From contig NC_081137.1 of NCBI RefSeq assembly GCF_958295425.1, positions 9,649,738 to 9,713,737 on the forward strand: a DNA stretch of 64,000 nt, given 5' to 3'. The notes under the pieces were generated by a model, which saw only the letters and a program-made list of their open reading frames with translations, was not told the DNA's origin and did no database searches. This DNA comes from Solea solea (Eukaryota; Chordata; Actinopteri; Pleuronectiformes; Soleidae). A program made the position numbers and the translations under genes. Positions 54,716 to 64,000 of this stretch are shown here, in pieces. Position 1 is the first letter of the stretch. The number at the start of each line of letters is the position of its first letter.

Positions 54716-57560
54716 AGCATAATTGCCTGTCATTTTTTTGGTAATTGTGATATCTGCCTAACTTAACTCTCCTACCACTGCTGCATCACCCTACCTTATT
54801 CCCTATGTCCTAACTATGCTATTACGCTAACTACATGTAAAACCTATCCCTCCCAATCTGAAACTGAACGTAATGTATTTCTAAGGGCTCTTTCACACCA
54901 GGATAGTCCAGGGAACTTGGATCGATTTGGCAGGGAATGCAGAATATGTAACCGCTCTACAGACATTTTTCTATGCCCGTCACCACTCAGTGATTCCACG
55001 GATTTGACCCGGACCCAAGATGGCAGAACACCTCACTTCCCCCTTTTTTCAAATCAAAGTAAGAGGTGTATAGTGTCTGGGCAGTTGGAGTACTGTGTTC
55101 TGTTTCCTTGTGTTGAAGGTGTCGGACTGTGCATCCACATGTTCATGTAACTTAAGTGTTTTATTTGCTGTGTTCCTTTGCTTGATCGTCGGCCTTAAGG
55201 CGGCGCTGTCCACTCTACATGTTTACTGTTGTTGTCCCACCACTTTGCTGCATGTGTCTGCTTCGCCGCATGTGGAGTCAGTGACTGAGTAACTTTTAAG
55301 GCCCTAGTATACTTCCCTGCACTTCTGACCCAACGCACATCATGTGTAATCAATGCGCAGCGTGCAGATTGTGCGTGCAGCCCAGATTTTGGAACTGCGT
55401 GGCATGTGCGTGGAAGTAGTGATCCTTTGTTCATTCACACTACATATTGTGCATTGAACGTCCCTCCTTATTCACACACTCACCATTTATAACTTCCCCT
55501 CTCTCTCTCTCTCTCTCTCTTTCATTCACCCTATTGTGGAGGCTCAGCCGGCTGAGACCTCATTCATGGATACCATCTTGCGCAGAAATGTGGGCCTACA
55601 GTCCCGCTACTGTGCATGTCCCTGCATGAGATCAGCGGCCATATCGTAACTTGTGCTAGAGCACCATCTTGCATGGAGGCGTGGGCCTACAGTCACTGCT
55701 ACTGTGCACACATTCGCCATTTTGGTTCCTAAAGTGGGAGTGGTAGTGCCCTGGTTACTAATCATCACTTCCTCTTTCTTCCTCTTTGTTTACTTCCTGT
55801 TTTCCACAGTCACATCATGGATGTATGATAAGAACTGGATAGAGCTCCGCCCCTTTGGCTCCCATTCATCCCTATGGAGTTGCTCACTCAGCGAATATGC
55901 CAAAAAACTTTCTGACTTCCTGGTTTATTTCTGGGTTTGTGCGGCCCATAGAGCATGAGCAGTAGTGTTACTCCCATAATGCCTCTCGGCAATGCGAACG
56001 AGCCGTCTACATTCTCGACTTGCTTGGCGCGTCCATGAACAGCGAAAGGCATGATGGGAGTACGTTATTGACGTGCACAAGCGGATTTCATGAATACCGA
56101 TGGCACATTTGCTTCAGGCTTTAAACCATGGATTTGTAAATGAATATTAAAACCAACGATAGTGAATACAGTAAGATGAAAAGTATAATGACGTCATTAC
56201 AGGATAAAATGATCAATTTAATGGTTCATTTAATTAACCGTGACTATTAGTTGATATGTGTTTTTACAGGAATTATGTTGTTTTCGTCCATTCACTGATA
56301 TACTGTATGCTAATCATCAAAAATGTTTGTGAATATGTAGCTCGTTTCTCCTCCTGCATGTGTTTATGGTCGTTGCAGTGCGTTTGCACCTGTCGGTCAC
56401 CGTATATTTGGCCTTCATTGACTCACAAAAAGAAACACCCTTTATATTTTGTGCTTGTATACTTGGGTTGAATTAATATAGTTTCTGCCAATAAAACAAT
56501 AAATTGCCTTTAAAGCATTCCCTTTTTAATAAATGATTATAGAGATATTGATGAGTGAAGGATCTGAAAGATTGGCTGACTGCCTGAAAGAAGCAGTAAT
56601 GTTTCCAAATATAAACTCTTTATGACTTTGTGCTGTAAATGTGGTAAAACATCACATTATGTGGGCTTGTATCTCATCTGTAAGTCATTACAAAACATCA
56701 TGTTTGTCCCCCAGCTTGCAAAGCTATATTTGAACAGCAAAGAAGAATAAAGTATCATGGCTTGCATTATATACAGCCAGCACTGGGTTATGCTCTGGTC
56801 ACTGTGACCTAATAAATATATTTATATCCTCCCTCCACTTTTTTGAGACATGTCCCTATAGGACAACTATGCTATTTCTGTTCTAGGTCCCACTCATCTC
56901 TTTATCTCTCCTATTCCTTTTCTTATCTCTCTCTCTCTCTCTCCCTACACTAGTTGCTGAAGGTCACCCTACTGTTCCAGTTTAAAATTATAGAATAATT
57001 GGACAGACTGAAACCAGGACTGTGAGGAGCTGTGATGCCACCACACGGCAGCATGACTCAACAAGCTCATAGAATCAGGACCGTTTGCAGGTCTGCACAA
57101 AAAAAACAAACAGACAAAAAAAAAGTCCCAGAATCAACAGGTTATGTGGGAGGCATAACAGCAATGAGTTAGTGGTAGACAAAGACCTGCAGACTCTCCA
57201 GTAACTGAACTAACACATTTATGTCTTTATTCGATTATTATTATCATGTCAGACGAAATCCCAACACATGGTTTTAAAATGTGTACTAATATGGATAGTT
57301 ACATTTCTATACATTACTTTATTATATATTTCTGAATTATAATATATTTAGAATTAAAAAAAATTAATTCATTGTGGTTCTTGTGCATTCGATTTGTAAA
57401 AAAGGCTTTTTCTTTTAGAATGTATTAATGAGCAGGATAACGATTAAATAAATAGATAAAGAATAAATTAATTATCATGAATTCATGCAGTTTATTTGTG
57501 TTTTAAAAATCTGGCACCTTCTGTAAAACTGTCAAAACTATAATATTTATTTTTGGACAC
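54716..57560. other. stretch with no gene recognised
   Basis: Contains a CT run (55499-55521) and two half-related sentences ending ATGGATACCATCTTGCGCAG / GCACCATCTTGCATGGAGGC (about 55566 and 55662), perhaps a short duplication. No exon pair or transposon end that I can support. Confidence 0.4.
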
Positions 57561-57561
57561 C

Positions 57562-57984
57562 TGTTGGCCGGTCCAGAGAAAGTGGGAGGAGAGTGCTGTA
57601 AAAAGGTGATGTAATTTCACATGCTGTGACCTCTTCACACGTGTTTTAAAAGTTGATATAGTCTCACGTGATGTGGGAGGTAACAGAAATGTAACGTATA
57701 AATAAGGCTGCCCAACTCTGAAAACGGGAGTAGATAAAGCAGGGAGAATACACTCGGACCTCTGATCTCCTAGAGTATTTTTTAAGAAACCTCAGAATTG
57801 TTTCTTTTAACTTTAGTTTTTGTACTTTTTTTTTTTACTTTGTATTTTAGTTTCTTTACCTGTTTTACAAGAAAGACAATACAATTGAAAAAGCCTTTGA
57901 AGAAAACATCTTTTCTAATTTTTTTTATTTATCTTTATTTTGACCACTAACACAAAGAAAAGAGTTTTTCTTTTTATGCCAACA
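57562..57984 (+). mobile_element. endogenous retrovirus-type LTR
   Basis: The segment starts TGTTGGC and ends GCCAACA, perfect 7-base inverted ends as in an LTR. A TATA box (TATAAATAAGG) lies at 57697-57707 and a T-rich U5-like part follows. Directly after it comes a primer-binding-site-like TTGGCCCCTGG (from 57986). The general layout resembles class III/foamy-like fish ERV LTRs. No gag frame survives downstream and no second LTR was seen; it is a 5' LTR relic. Confidence 0.55.
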
Positions 57985-58189
57985 GTTGGCCCCTGGAGTA
58001 GCAGACTCAGGGTCAAGCTTGTAGACGTAACATTGACACTGATAAGCACAAATTTATTGACTTCACTTAGGGTACTAGGACACTTGAATTATAGTGGAAA
58101 CTATTTATTGACGATAGCACATCCCATGTCATGGGATCTGTGAGAGAAAATGTTTATCTTCAGCCATCTTTATATAACTTTGGATAAGA

Positions 58190-58330
58190 CACACACTAGG
58201 CACCTTTCAAGGTTCCCTCACAAGATACCAAGGGGCCAGGCACCTGGACCGGATACACTGCCTCAAGGCTTACTAACAAAATGTATCAGACCTGGCACGC
58301 GGCTTGCAAGAATGTGCGATGATGCCTTAC
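58190..58330 (+). pseudogene. possible LINE reverse transcriptase scrap
   Basis: FPHKIPRGQAPGPDTLPQGL resembles the (K)xPxGKAPGPDGIPxxLL motif near the start of many LINE reverse transcriptases. Only this motif is visible. Confidence 0.35.
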
Positions 58331-58604
58331 TGTTCAAATATCAGGCATTGTCTCAGTTCTCCTTGGATCTGAGCTGTCTACAAGCAAATTTTAACTTAGC
58401 TCAGCACTGACTCCAGAGGTTCCATCATTGGATCACCTGATATATCCGTTTGCCTTACCATGTCTGAGTTGGACGAAATCCAAAGAACTGTGAACCAAGA
58501 ACCAATTATTAATATATTGTGGGAACAATTGATGCTCAAACTAAACTGATATGAGTAATTTTGTTCAAAGATGAAACAAAGGAGTTTCTAGGGGGGATGC
58601 TGTG

Positions 58605-58768
58605 AAAATTACATTACATGTCATTTAGCAGACACTTTTATCCAAAGCAACTTACAATGGAATGGAGTACAATCAGTCAGGGGTGGAGTCAAACTTGCAA
58701 CCATTGCAACCATGATGTCTTTCGCACACAGGGTACCGGTCTTAACCACTGAGCCACTCCACCCCAAT
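58605..58768 (-). mobile_element. tRNA-derived SINE with an L2-type tail
   Basis: On the minus strand it opens GGGGTGGAGTGGCTCAGTGG (A box TGGCTCAGTGG), has a weak B box (GTTTGACTCC), and ends GTTGCTTTGGATAAAAGTGT then CTGCTAAATGACATGTAATG TAA. The tail matches the 3' end of the LINE at 21795-22055. Confidence 0.75.
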
Positions 58769-59049
58769 CCACACTTTTATGAAGTGCGGATTGCAGCAAA
58801 GTGACAGTTTTGTTTGCTTAGGGGCCTTGTGCGAACCAAACTCCCGTATTCTGGGGGAAACAAGCTCTGTTGGTTGTGTGAACATACCTAAATATATGTA
58901 TAAAGAAACAGGGGCAACAAAAATATTTCCTCACCTTCATTATCAACATCTCAAAAAGCAAAAGCAAAAGTATTTTATGCTTTTGAAGGATTAAATTGAA
59001 TTTGTATGATTGTATATTCGTGTGTTTGTATTTAAAGTGTTGATGTGGG

Positions 59050-59941
59050 TGTCACGCTCCGACTCTTGAGACCTGACAAATATGAGAAATACACCCCTTG
59101 AAGGAATAACAAAGAGTAATTTATTGAACAGAAATCAAATTATGTAAAGACCAATGAAATACTAATAATATAGAGTATGAATATCAGTATAATCAGTAGT
59201 GTAAGGTGTGCATGAGGGGAAAGGTGTGTGTATGTTGTAAAGTGTACAAAACAATATACATAAGGCCACGCTGCTGATCTCGCCACACTGGCAGCGTGCC
59301 TGCAAAGGAAAAAACAACAAATTAAACCAAACCCAACAACTCAGGACAACTCAAACCATACCAACCAGAAGCAGCAGAGGGAAGGGCCGAATGGGCCACA
59401 GGGCCTTGATTATATAGGCCTGGGAGCACCGACCCAGGTGTTCCCAGTTGACACCAATGAAACCCCAGGCACAAAACAAACACCAGACACTTGGTGACAC
59501 CAGGGGTCGCCACAGTGGGTAAAAAAGAATAGGAGCAAAAATAAATTAGATAAAAATAAGGAATTAAACAAAATAAGGTGAAAATAATGCAGCTGAACCT
59601 AATTACACACAAAAGCCAAAACACACAGCCTTGTGTAAGAGACATACTTATTTACACATGCAAAGTCCAAACATGTGCCCTGACTTTTCCTCCCGAGGTT
59701 ACATTGTGTGTCTCTGTGCAAGGTATCTGCAAATCCCCACACAAGGTGAAAAACTAAATAAAATAAGATAACAACCCAAACAGTGACTTCTTTCCCCAGA
59801 ACTACTGCACAGACAACCTTGATGCGCTGTGCTTTTATTAATTTTGCATGAGCAAAATTAATAAAAAACTTAAAAACAGCTACTGCTGTTATGTCCTTAG
59901 CTATCCACTCACTATGGTCTTATTAAGAATTTGCCATGACA
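59050..59941 (+). mobile_element. candidate LTR followed by a tRNA-Leu-type primer site
   Basis: Candidate ends are TGTCA at 59050 and TGACA at 59937-59941. Three bases later, 59945-59962 reads TGGTGTCAGAAATGGGAT, one base off the complement of the 3' end of vertebrate tRNA-Leu (TGGTGTCAGAAGTGGGAT), a usual primer site of fish LTR retrotransposons. TATATAGG near 59412 and AATAAA near 59759 could be promoter and poly(A) signals. The left boundary is less certain than the right. Confidence 0.45.
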
Positions 59942-59944
59942 ATT

Positions 59945-60324
59945 TGGTGTCAGAAATGGGATCTAGCAGAGTGTGAGTCTGAGACTCCATGGACAGCAAT
60001 TGGCCAACCTGGAGACAAAACTTCTCCAGCCTCCACCCTCCATTTCTGTAGAGATGGGAGGGCTGATATGGCGTCTCAGATTGTCACCACTGAATTTCAA
60101 CAAACTCAGTTCATCTTAAAATCCAAATATTCTATAATTGGTGTAAATAAAGAAACATAAAACAACTATAATACAACTAACATGAAGCTTAAACTGACCC
60201 CGTCATTGAGATGCCAACCACCAGGACTTGAAGACCCTCCCACTGTTCAGACAGCCCCACCTAGAAGGAAGATTGAAGTGTCCGATTCCTCCTCTCCTGA
60301 CTCATCCTTCAACCGCTCAATATC
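59945..60324 (+). mobile_element. LTR retrotransposon 5' internal region, cut by a Tc1 insertion
   Basis: Begins with the primer-binding site. An ATG at 60182 opens MKLKLTPSLRCQPPGLEDPP in a gag-like position, but the frame is cut at 60325 where a Tc1-like end starts at a TA dinucleotide. No protein domain is recognised. Confidence 0.35.
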
Positions 60325-60326
60325 TA

Positions 60327-60724
60327 CAGTTGAAACCAGAAGTTTCATACACTATATAAAAAGATACATATGCTTTTTTTCTCACTGTCTGACATGAAAT
60401 CAGACAATCACTTTTCCTGTTTTAGGTCCGTTAGGATTACCAAAATTATTTCTTTTTGCTAAATGCCAGAATAATGATAGAAGGATTTTTTTAGGCAATT
60501 TTTTATTATTTACTTCAAAGTCAGAAGTTTACATACACTAAGATTATTATGCCTTTAAACAGTCATGTCTTTGGAAGCTTCGGATAGGTTTAATGACAAC
60601 ATTTGAGTTCATTAGAGACACACCTGGATGCATTTTAAGGCACACCTGAAACACACTGCTTCTTTGTGTAACATCATGGGAAAGTCAAAAGAAATCAGCC
60701 AAGATATCAGGAAGAGATTGTGGT
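60327..60724 (+). mobile_element. Sleeping Beauty-type Tc1 left end and transposase start
   Basis: Starts at a TA with CAGTTGAAACCAGAAGTTTC and repeats the motif inside as CTTCAAAGTCAGAAGTTTAC (about 60513), i.e. the two direct repeats of an IR/DR-type terminal repeat. The transposase ATG at 60676 opens MGKSKEISQDIRKRLW, the N-terminus of salmonid-type Tc1 transposases, and is lost at about 60724. No right end was found. Confidence 0.85.
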
Positions 60725-60779
60725 CAGTTTCATCAGACTTGTAGAACCTATAATTGAAATAGACCCTATAATTGAACTT

Positions 60780-60915
60780 TCTACCTGTATTCGATGTATA
60801 TTGTATATCAACGTCACCAGACTGCAGACCACTGATTGTGGCCGTCACTGGAAGAGGCATGAGCAAGACGTCTGACACGAGAATCAAGTCGAAATGTCTG
60901 GAGTATTAAAATGCA
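60780..60915. mobile_element. diverged fragment of the 48.3-kb hAT-like element
   Basis: CAACGTCACCAGACTGCAGA, GGCCGTCACTGGAAGAGGC and ACGAGAATCAAGTCG parallel GACGTCGTCAGACTGCACGG, GTGCCGTCACAGGAAGAG and AAAAATCAAGCC at 48330-48400. Confidence 0.5.
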
Positions 60916-61207
60916 ATAGAAATGGTTGTATCTTAACCAGCCAGTGTCCTGTCCTGTCTCCCCAAATAGATGACCATGTGTGGCTAAATTTTTGATTTTC
61001 CTTTTTGTTTATGTTTGTTGTATCATTATAAAACAGTTTGATTTTCTATATTGTTTTAATGTTGTGTGAAAAGTCTTTTCTTTACTTTCTTTTAAAATGT
61101 ATTCTTATTGTGATCCATTATTTTCTTTGTCTGTCTATTTATATACATATTTATATATATGTAAAATTATGAAGTGTATCTGAAATTGTGAAATAAAAAT
61201 GTTACCT

Positions 61208-61594
61208 TCAGTATAGAAAATGTCTTTTGATGTTTTTATTTTTCAAAACGATGAATTTACATACATTGGGTTTTATTGTATTAACAAATCGACAAACCAT
61301 AGCATTGTTACAAACAAGATTAGTGCCATGCATTTTAATTACACTAGCATAAGGTAATCCCTCCTGAAAACAGGTCCAAAATGACCTTGCATCCACACAG
61401 ATTTTTATTAAAAAGTTATTTATCCCCAGTGTAAATTTGGCACAATCTGGAGAATTAACATAGCTGTCCAAAACATACCCATGGTTATGTGTTGTAATAT
61501 AACTAGCCAGCCAGTGTTCGCCAGGCATGTGTGAGGGATGTGTGTTTACAATTAGCATGGAGAGAAATTTACAAATCTTGGGTTCAGGGAGCAT
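61208..61594 (-). pseudogene. adenain/Ulp1-like protease relic (Maverick/adintovirus type)
   Basis: A 128-codon frame. Residues around 22-35 (short motif PGEHW with the catalytic-His position) and about 44-47 (LDSY, Asp position) match the cysteine protease that processes capsids in adenoviruses, Mavericks/Polintons and adintoviruses. The later Cys-box expected in the family is not recognisable, and the N-terminus starts inside the domain, so this is a broken copy. It lies 69 bases downstream of, and on the same strand as, the capsid relic, the usual gene neighbours in these elements. Confidence 0.65.
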
Positions 61595-61662
61595 ATTGCT
61601 TGCTAAGAAACAATTATGTTTTTAACTAAACTTGTAACTTCTATAGTATTTATTGTCCTTCT

Positions 61663-61896
61663 TTAGTCGTAATCAAGAAGTACCTGTCTTTTGTTTGATA
61701 TTTCAATAACTGAATCAAAAACAGCACAATATACTGTAACTGTATGGGCTAGAGGTGTTCTGAAACGCACTTCCAGCCTCACATCACCAGTTTTAATCAA
61801 CTGTTTGGGTACATTTACCAAACACACCTCATCGGGTTCTAAGTTAAAACAAAATAAGCTGTAGCCTGCACCAAAATCTTGACATGTTATGGCCAA
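61663..61896 (-). pseudogene. major capsid protein C-terminus relic (F54H12.2-like, Maverick/adintovirus)
   Basis: A 77-codon frame preceded directly by a stop. Short motifs (GYSLFCF, TGDVRLEVRF, HTVTVY, VIEI) lie in the order and spacing of the last jelly-roll strands of the double-jelly-roll capsid protein annotated in fish genomes as F54H12.2-like. Only the C-terminal sixth or so remains. Upstream (61897-62290) I see no further capsid frame. Confidence 0.7.
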
Positions 61897-62292
61897 TTAG
61901 CTGATGATATTCTCATGTGTATTGTCCACTTGGAAAATATGGTTGAAAAGGCTTGGCAGACACATTTATGAACTCTGTATCATAGTGTCCAAAATTAAAG
62001 GGGTTTCGACTTTAATTTCCTGTATACCACTTTATCCACAAATCCTATTACTATAGTGGCTTAATCGCCGCTACTTTTAGGGGTTTAGGAAACGTGCCTG
62101 ATTGAAGGGAGCTATTTATTATTTGATAGTAATAGTAATAGTTAATAGTTTTAAAAAAGTCTGATGGCATTGTATCAAGACAGCATGTTGAAGGTTTTAG
62201 ATGGTTCCTCTATGGTTTTTTGGTATTTTAAACTGTGACATCATAGTTGAGTTATTCCTGGGAGGTCTCAGGGATTGCTTCATTTTATTGTT

Positions 62293-62670
62293 TTATTGAT
62301 TTATGTTTATATTTAACCTTATGGACTGGATTTTTTCACTGAAAAAGCAAGCAAATTCATTGCATTTTTCTGTGGAAAGGAGTTCTGGACCTATCTGTTT
62401 ACGTAGGTTTGTAAGCTTATCAACCATAGCAAACAGAGTGCGAGTGTTGTTGATATTTTTATTAATAATTTCAGAAAAGTGTTGCTGTCTAGCCTTAAGT
62501 AACTCATCGTTAAATTCACAGAGACTTTGTTTGTAGAGGTGTTTGTTCCTCCATGGTGTTTTCTGTCTGCTCCAGGTCATCATAGTTTTAATAGGTGCAA
62601 CAGCATCCATGACATTTGGGATTTTCCAGTTAAATTTATCCAGGGGTTCATCAACTGTCTCTGCACTCAC
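62293..62670 (-). pseudogene. L2 LINE endonuclease-RT linker, inverted segment
   Basis: Frame reads NVMDAVAPIKTMMTWSRQ, PWRNKHLYKQ and ARQQHFSEIINKNINNTRTL then FACFFSEKIQSIRLNI, matching the region before the reverse transcriptase seen at 26587-26990 (VAPLKKKVVNQMRRAPWFN, FFVNKITSIRINI). It is the third part of an inverted L2 5' segment. Confidence 0.8.
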
Positions 62671-62900
62671 AGTTGGAGGCTATAGCTATGTCACCATGGT
62701 TTGTTGGTGCTGCCTCATTAAGAATAGTACCACAGCTACATTCAGTCAGCCATGTTTCACTGAGAAGTAAAAAATCTAGATCATAGGTCATAATGACGTC
62801 ATTTACTAACAGTGATTTGTTGACTAGTGATCTGATATTGAGTAGAGCTAACCTTGTGGAGATAATAGGAGTCACTGGTATATTTCAAGGTTGACAGGCT
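62651..62900 (-). pseudogene. L2 LINE endonuclease N-terminus, inverted segment
   Basis: Frame reads TRLALLNIRSLVNKSLLVND, VIMTYDLDFLLLSETWL and GTILNEAAP, the first strands of the APE-type endonuclease (LNxRSLxNK, LxETWL). Most of the catalytic domain is deleted before the linker. Confidence 0.8.
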
Positions 62901-63254
62901 ATACTTAATGAATTGGCAGATTTAATTGAATCCTTTTTATTTCTCACCAGTTTAACCATTCTTCTGTTACCTATCATCATAGGGATTGAGAAGGGTACCT
63001 GAACTCCATAGGGCCCTGACTTTTCCTGGGAGGGAGAACATTATTGGTATCAGTATTACAGCCTGAACCCGGCACATGTCAGTCAGACTCACAGATGATA
63101 TGATTCAAAGGAGGTGGGGGGGCTTGGTGACTTTTGGGTGATGTTTTTTTCCTGCAAGGTGGAATGGGAGGGGCTGGACGAGGAGGGTGGTTGAGGGGAG
63201 AAAAAATGGGATTTGGGCGTGGTGTGAGTTGGATTCCGACATTGACAAGGTCAT

Positions 63255-63629
63255 TCATCCTGTCGGCCTGAAGGGTGAAAGTTGGGAGTCTCCTGAATTC
63301 AGGACATTGAACTCAGCAGTGATTTCCAGAATTTTCTCTGAGATGTTGGACACCATGTCATTGGTAAAACAGAGTACTTTGGTGCTTTTATTGCTGCAAA
63401 GGTATTTTATCTCATTCACAACTCCGTCACCCACTATCAGTGTTTGAGGCCCAGTGGTTTGCTCTTTCTGGAGCCTTTTAGTATATGATTTAGCCTCATA
63501 CCTTTCTCTGGTGCTGGAAGATGATCTTTCTTTTGGGGAGTCAGGGTCTTGTAAAAGCGGAGCAAATCTGTTCTCTAGTAGAATCCCTGTGTCTTGGGTC
63601 GGTTTGCTCTTACTTTTTGCTGTAGCCAT
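63255..63629 (-). pseudogene. L2 LINE ORF1 (esterase-type) N-terminus, inverted segment
   Basis: ATG at 63629 opens 124 codons ([26 protein letters not shown], then GPQTLIVGDGVVNEIKYL). The TLIVGDSxV block is the start of the SGNH-esterase domain in L2/CR1 ORF1 proteins; here the nucleophile serine of GDS reads Gly (GDG, residues 67-69). It is truncated and stopped. Confidence 0.75.
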
Positions 63630-63632
63630 AAT

Positions 63633-64000
63633 TTAGGGAACATTATTAGAAAGCACAACATACACTTTCATAGTTATGCAGATGACACACGGCTATATTT
63701 GTCAATGAGGCCGGATACATTCACACACGACTAATTTTCAGAACAGCCTTCTTCCACCTGTAGAACATTATGCAAATGAGAAAAATTCTGTCCTTAAAGG
63801 ACGCTGAAAAACTAGTTCATGCTTTTGTTACATCTAGATTAGATTACTGTAACTCTTTATTATCAGGATGTTGCAACAAGTCTCTTAGAACCCTTCAGTT
63901 AATTCAAAATGCTGCAGCACGAGTTTTGACAGGAACTAGAAAGAGAGACCATATAACTCCAGTGTTAGCTTCTCTACACTGGCTCCCCGTACAGTTTACA
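63633..64000 (+). pseudogene. L2 LINE reverse transcriptase part, sense segment (runs off the window)
   Basis: Starts abruptly with [10 protein letters not shown], then CYADDT-like motif C (frame partly broken), a deletion, then RTAFFHL, RKILSLKDAEKLVHAFVTSR, LDYCNSLLSGCCNKSLRTLQ and SLHWLPVQF. Same order as 27760-30300 in the other copy. It lies directly against the ATG end of the inverted ORF1 segment. Confidence 0.85.

Overview
The window is vertebrate, almost certainly teleost, nuclear DNA. It has an AT-rich background, genes split into short exons with GT/AG junctions, and a typical fish transposon mix (L2 LINEs with a tandem GAATT-type tail, hAT elements with 8-bp target duplications, a Sleeping Beauty-type Tc1 end, a TTAA-flanked Kolobok-like element, tRNA-derived SINEs, an endogenous retrovirus LTR and a Maverick-like capsid/protease relic). 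There are no runs of N and no bacterial-style operons.

Gene 1 (minus strand, about 42.9 kb to beyond base 1) is a beta-spectrin, closest by residue choice to SPTBN2. Eight coding exons of the N-terminal actin-binding region (two calponin-homology domains and the linker to the first spectrin repeat) can be placed to the base, and all reading phases agree. There are two alternative coding first exons: a long-form one at 20.3 kb and a short-form one at 13.8 kb ending in the LEGRFKQLQ peptide known from short beta-spectrin isoforms. A probable untranslated first exon lies near 42.45-42.86 kb.

Gene 2 (plus strand, 46.87-53.48 kb) is an unidentified spliced gene in head-to-head orientation with the spectrin. 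I place three internal exons with better support, one weaker one, and a terminal exon with stop codon and AATAAA. Its position matches C11orf80/TOP6BL next to SPTBN2 in mammals, but that identity is only a hypothesis from gene order.

The rest is mostly mobile DNA. Introns of the spectrin (3.7-42.4 kb) hold a 1.2-kb foldback repeat (18.4-20.0 kb), a CT-rich minisatellite (16.9-17.5 kb), a hAT with a BED-finger relic (22.4-23.5 kb), a hAT inside a hAT (25.3-26.5 kb), an L2 LINE with open reverse transcriptase split by a Kolobok-like foldback (26.6-31.3 kb), further hATs (31.3-34.3 and 38.8-39.9 kb) and duplicated Tc1 fragments (36-38.4 kb). The distal third (54-64 kb) holds Tc1 relics, an ERV-type LTR with primer-binding site, a second LTR with a tRNA-Leu-type primer site, a Maverick/adintovirus-like capsid plus protease relic, and an L2 whose 5' half is inverted against its 3' half in the arrangement expected from twin priming.

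All calls were made by reading the sequence; no alignment or database search was run.
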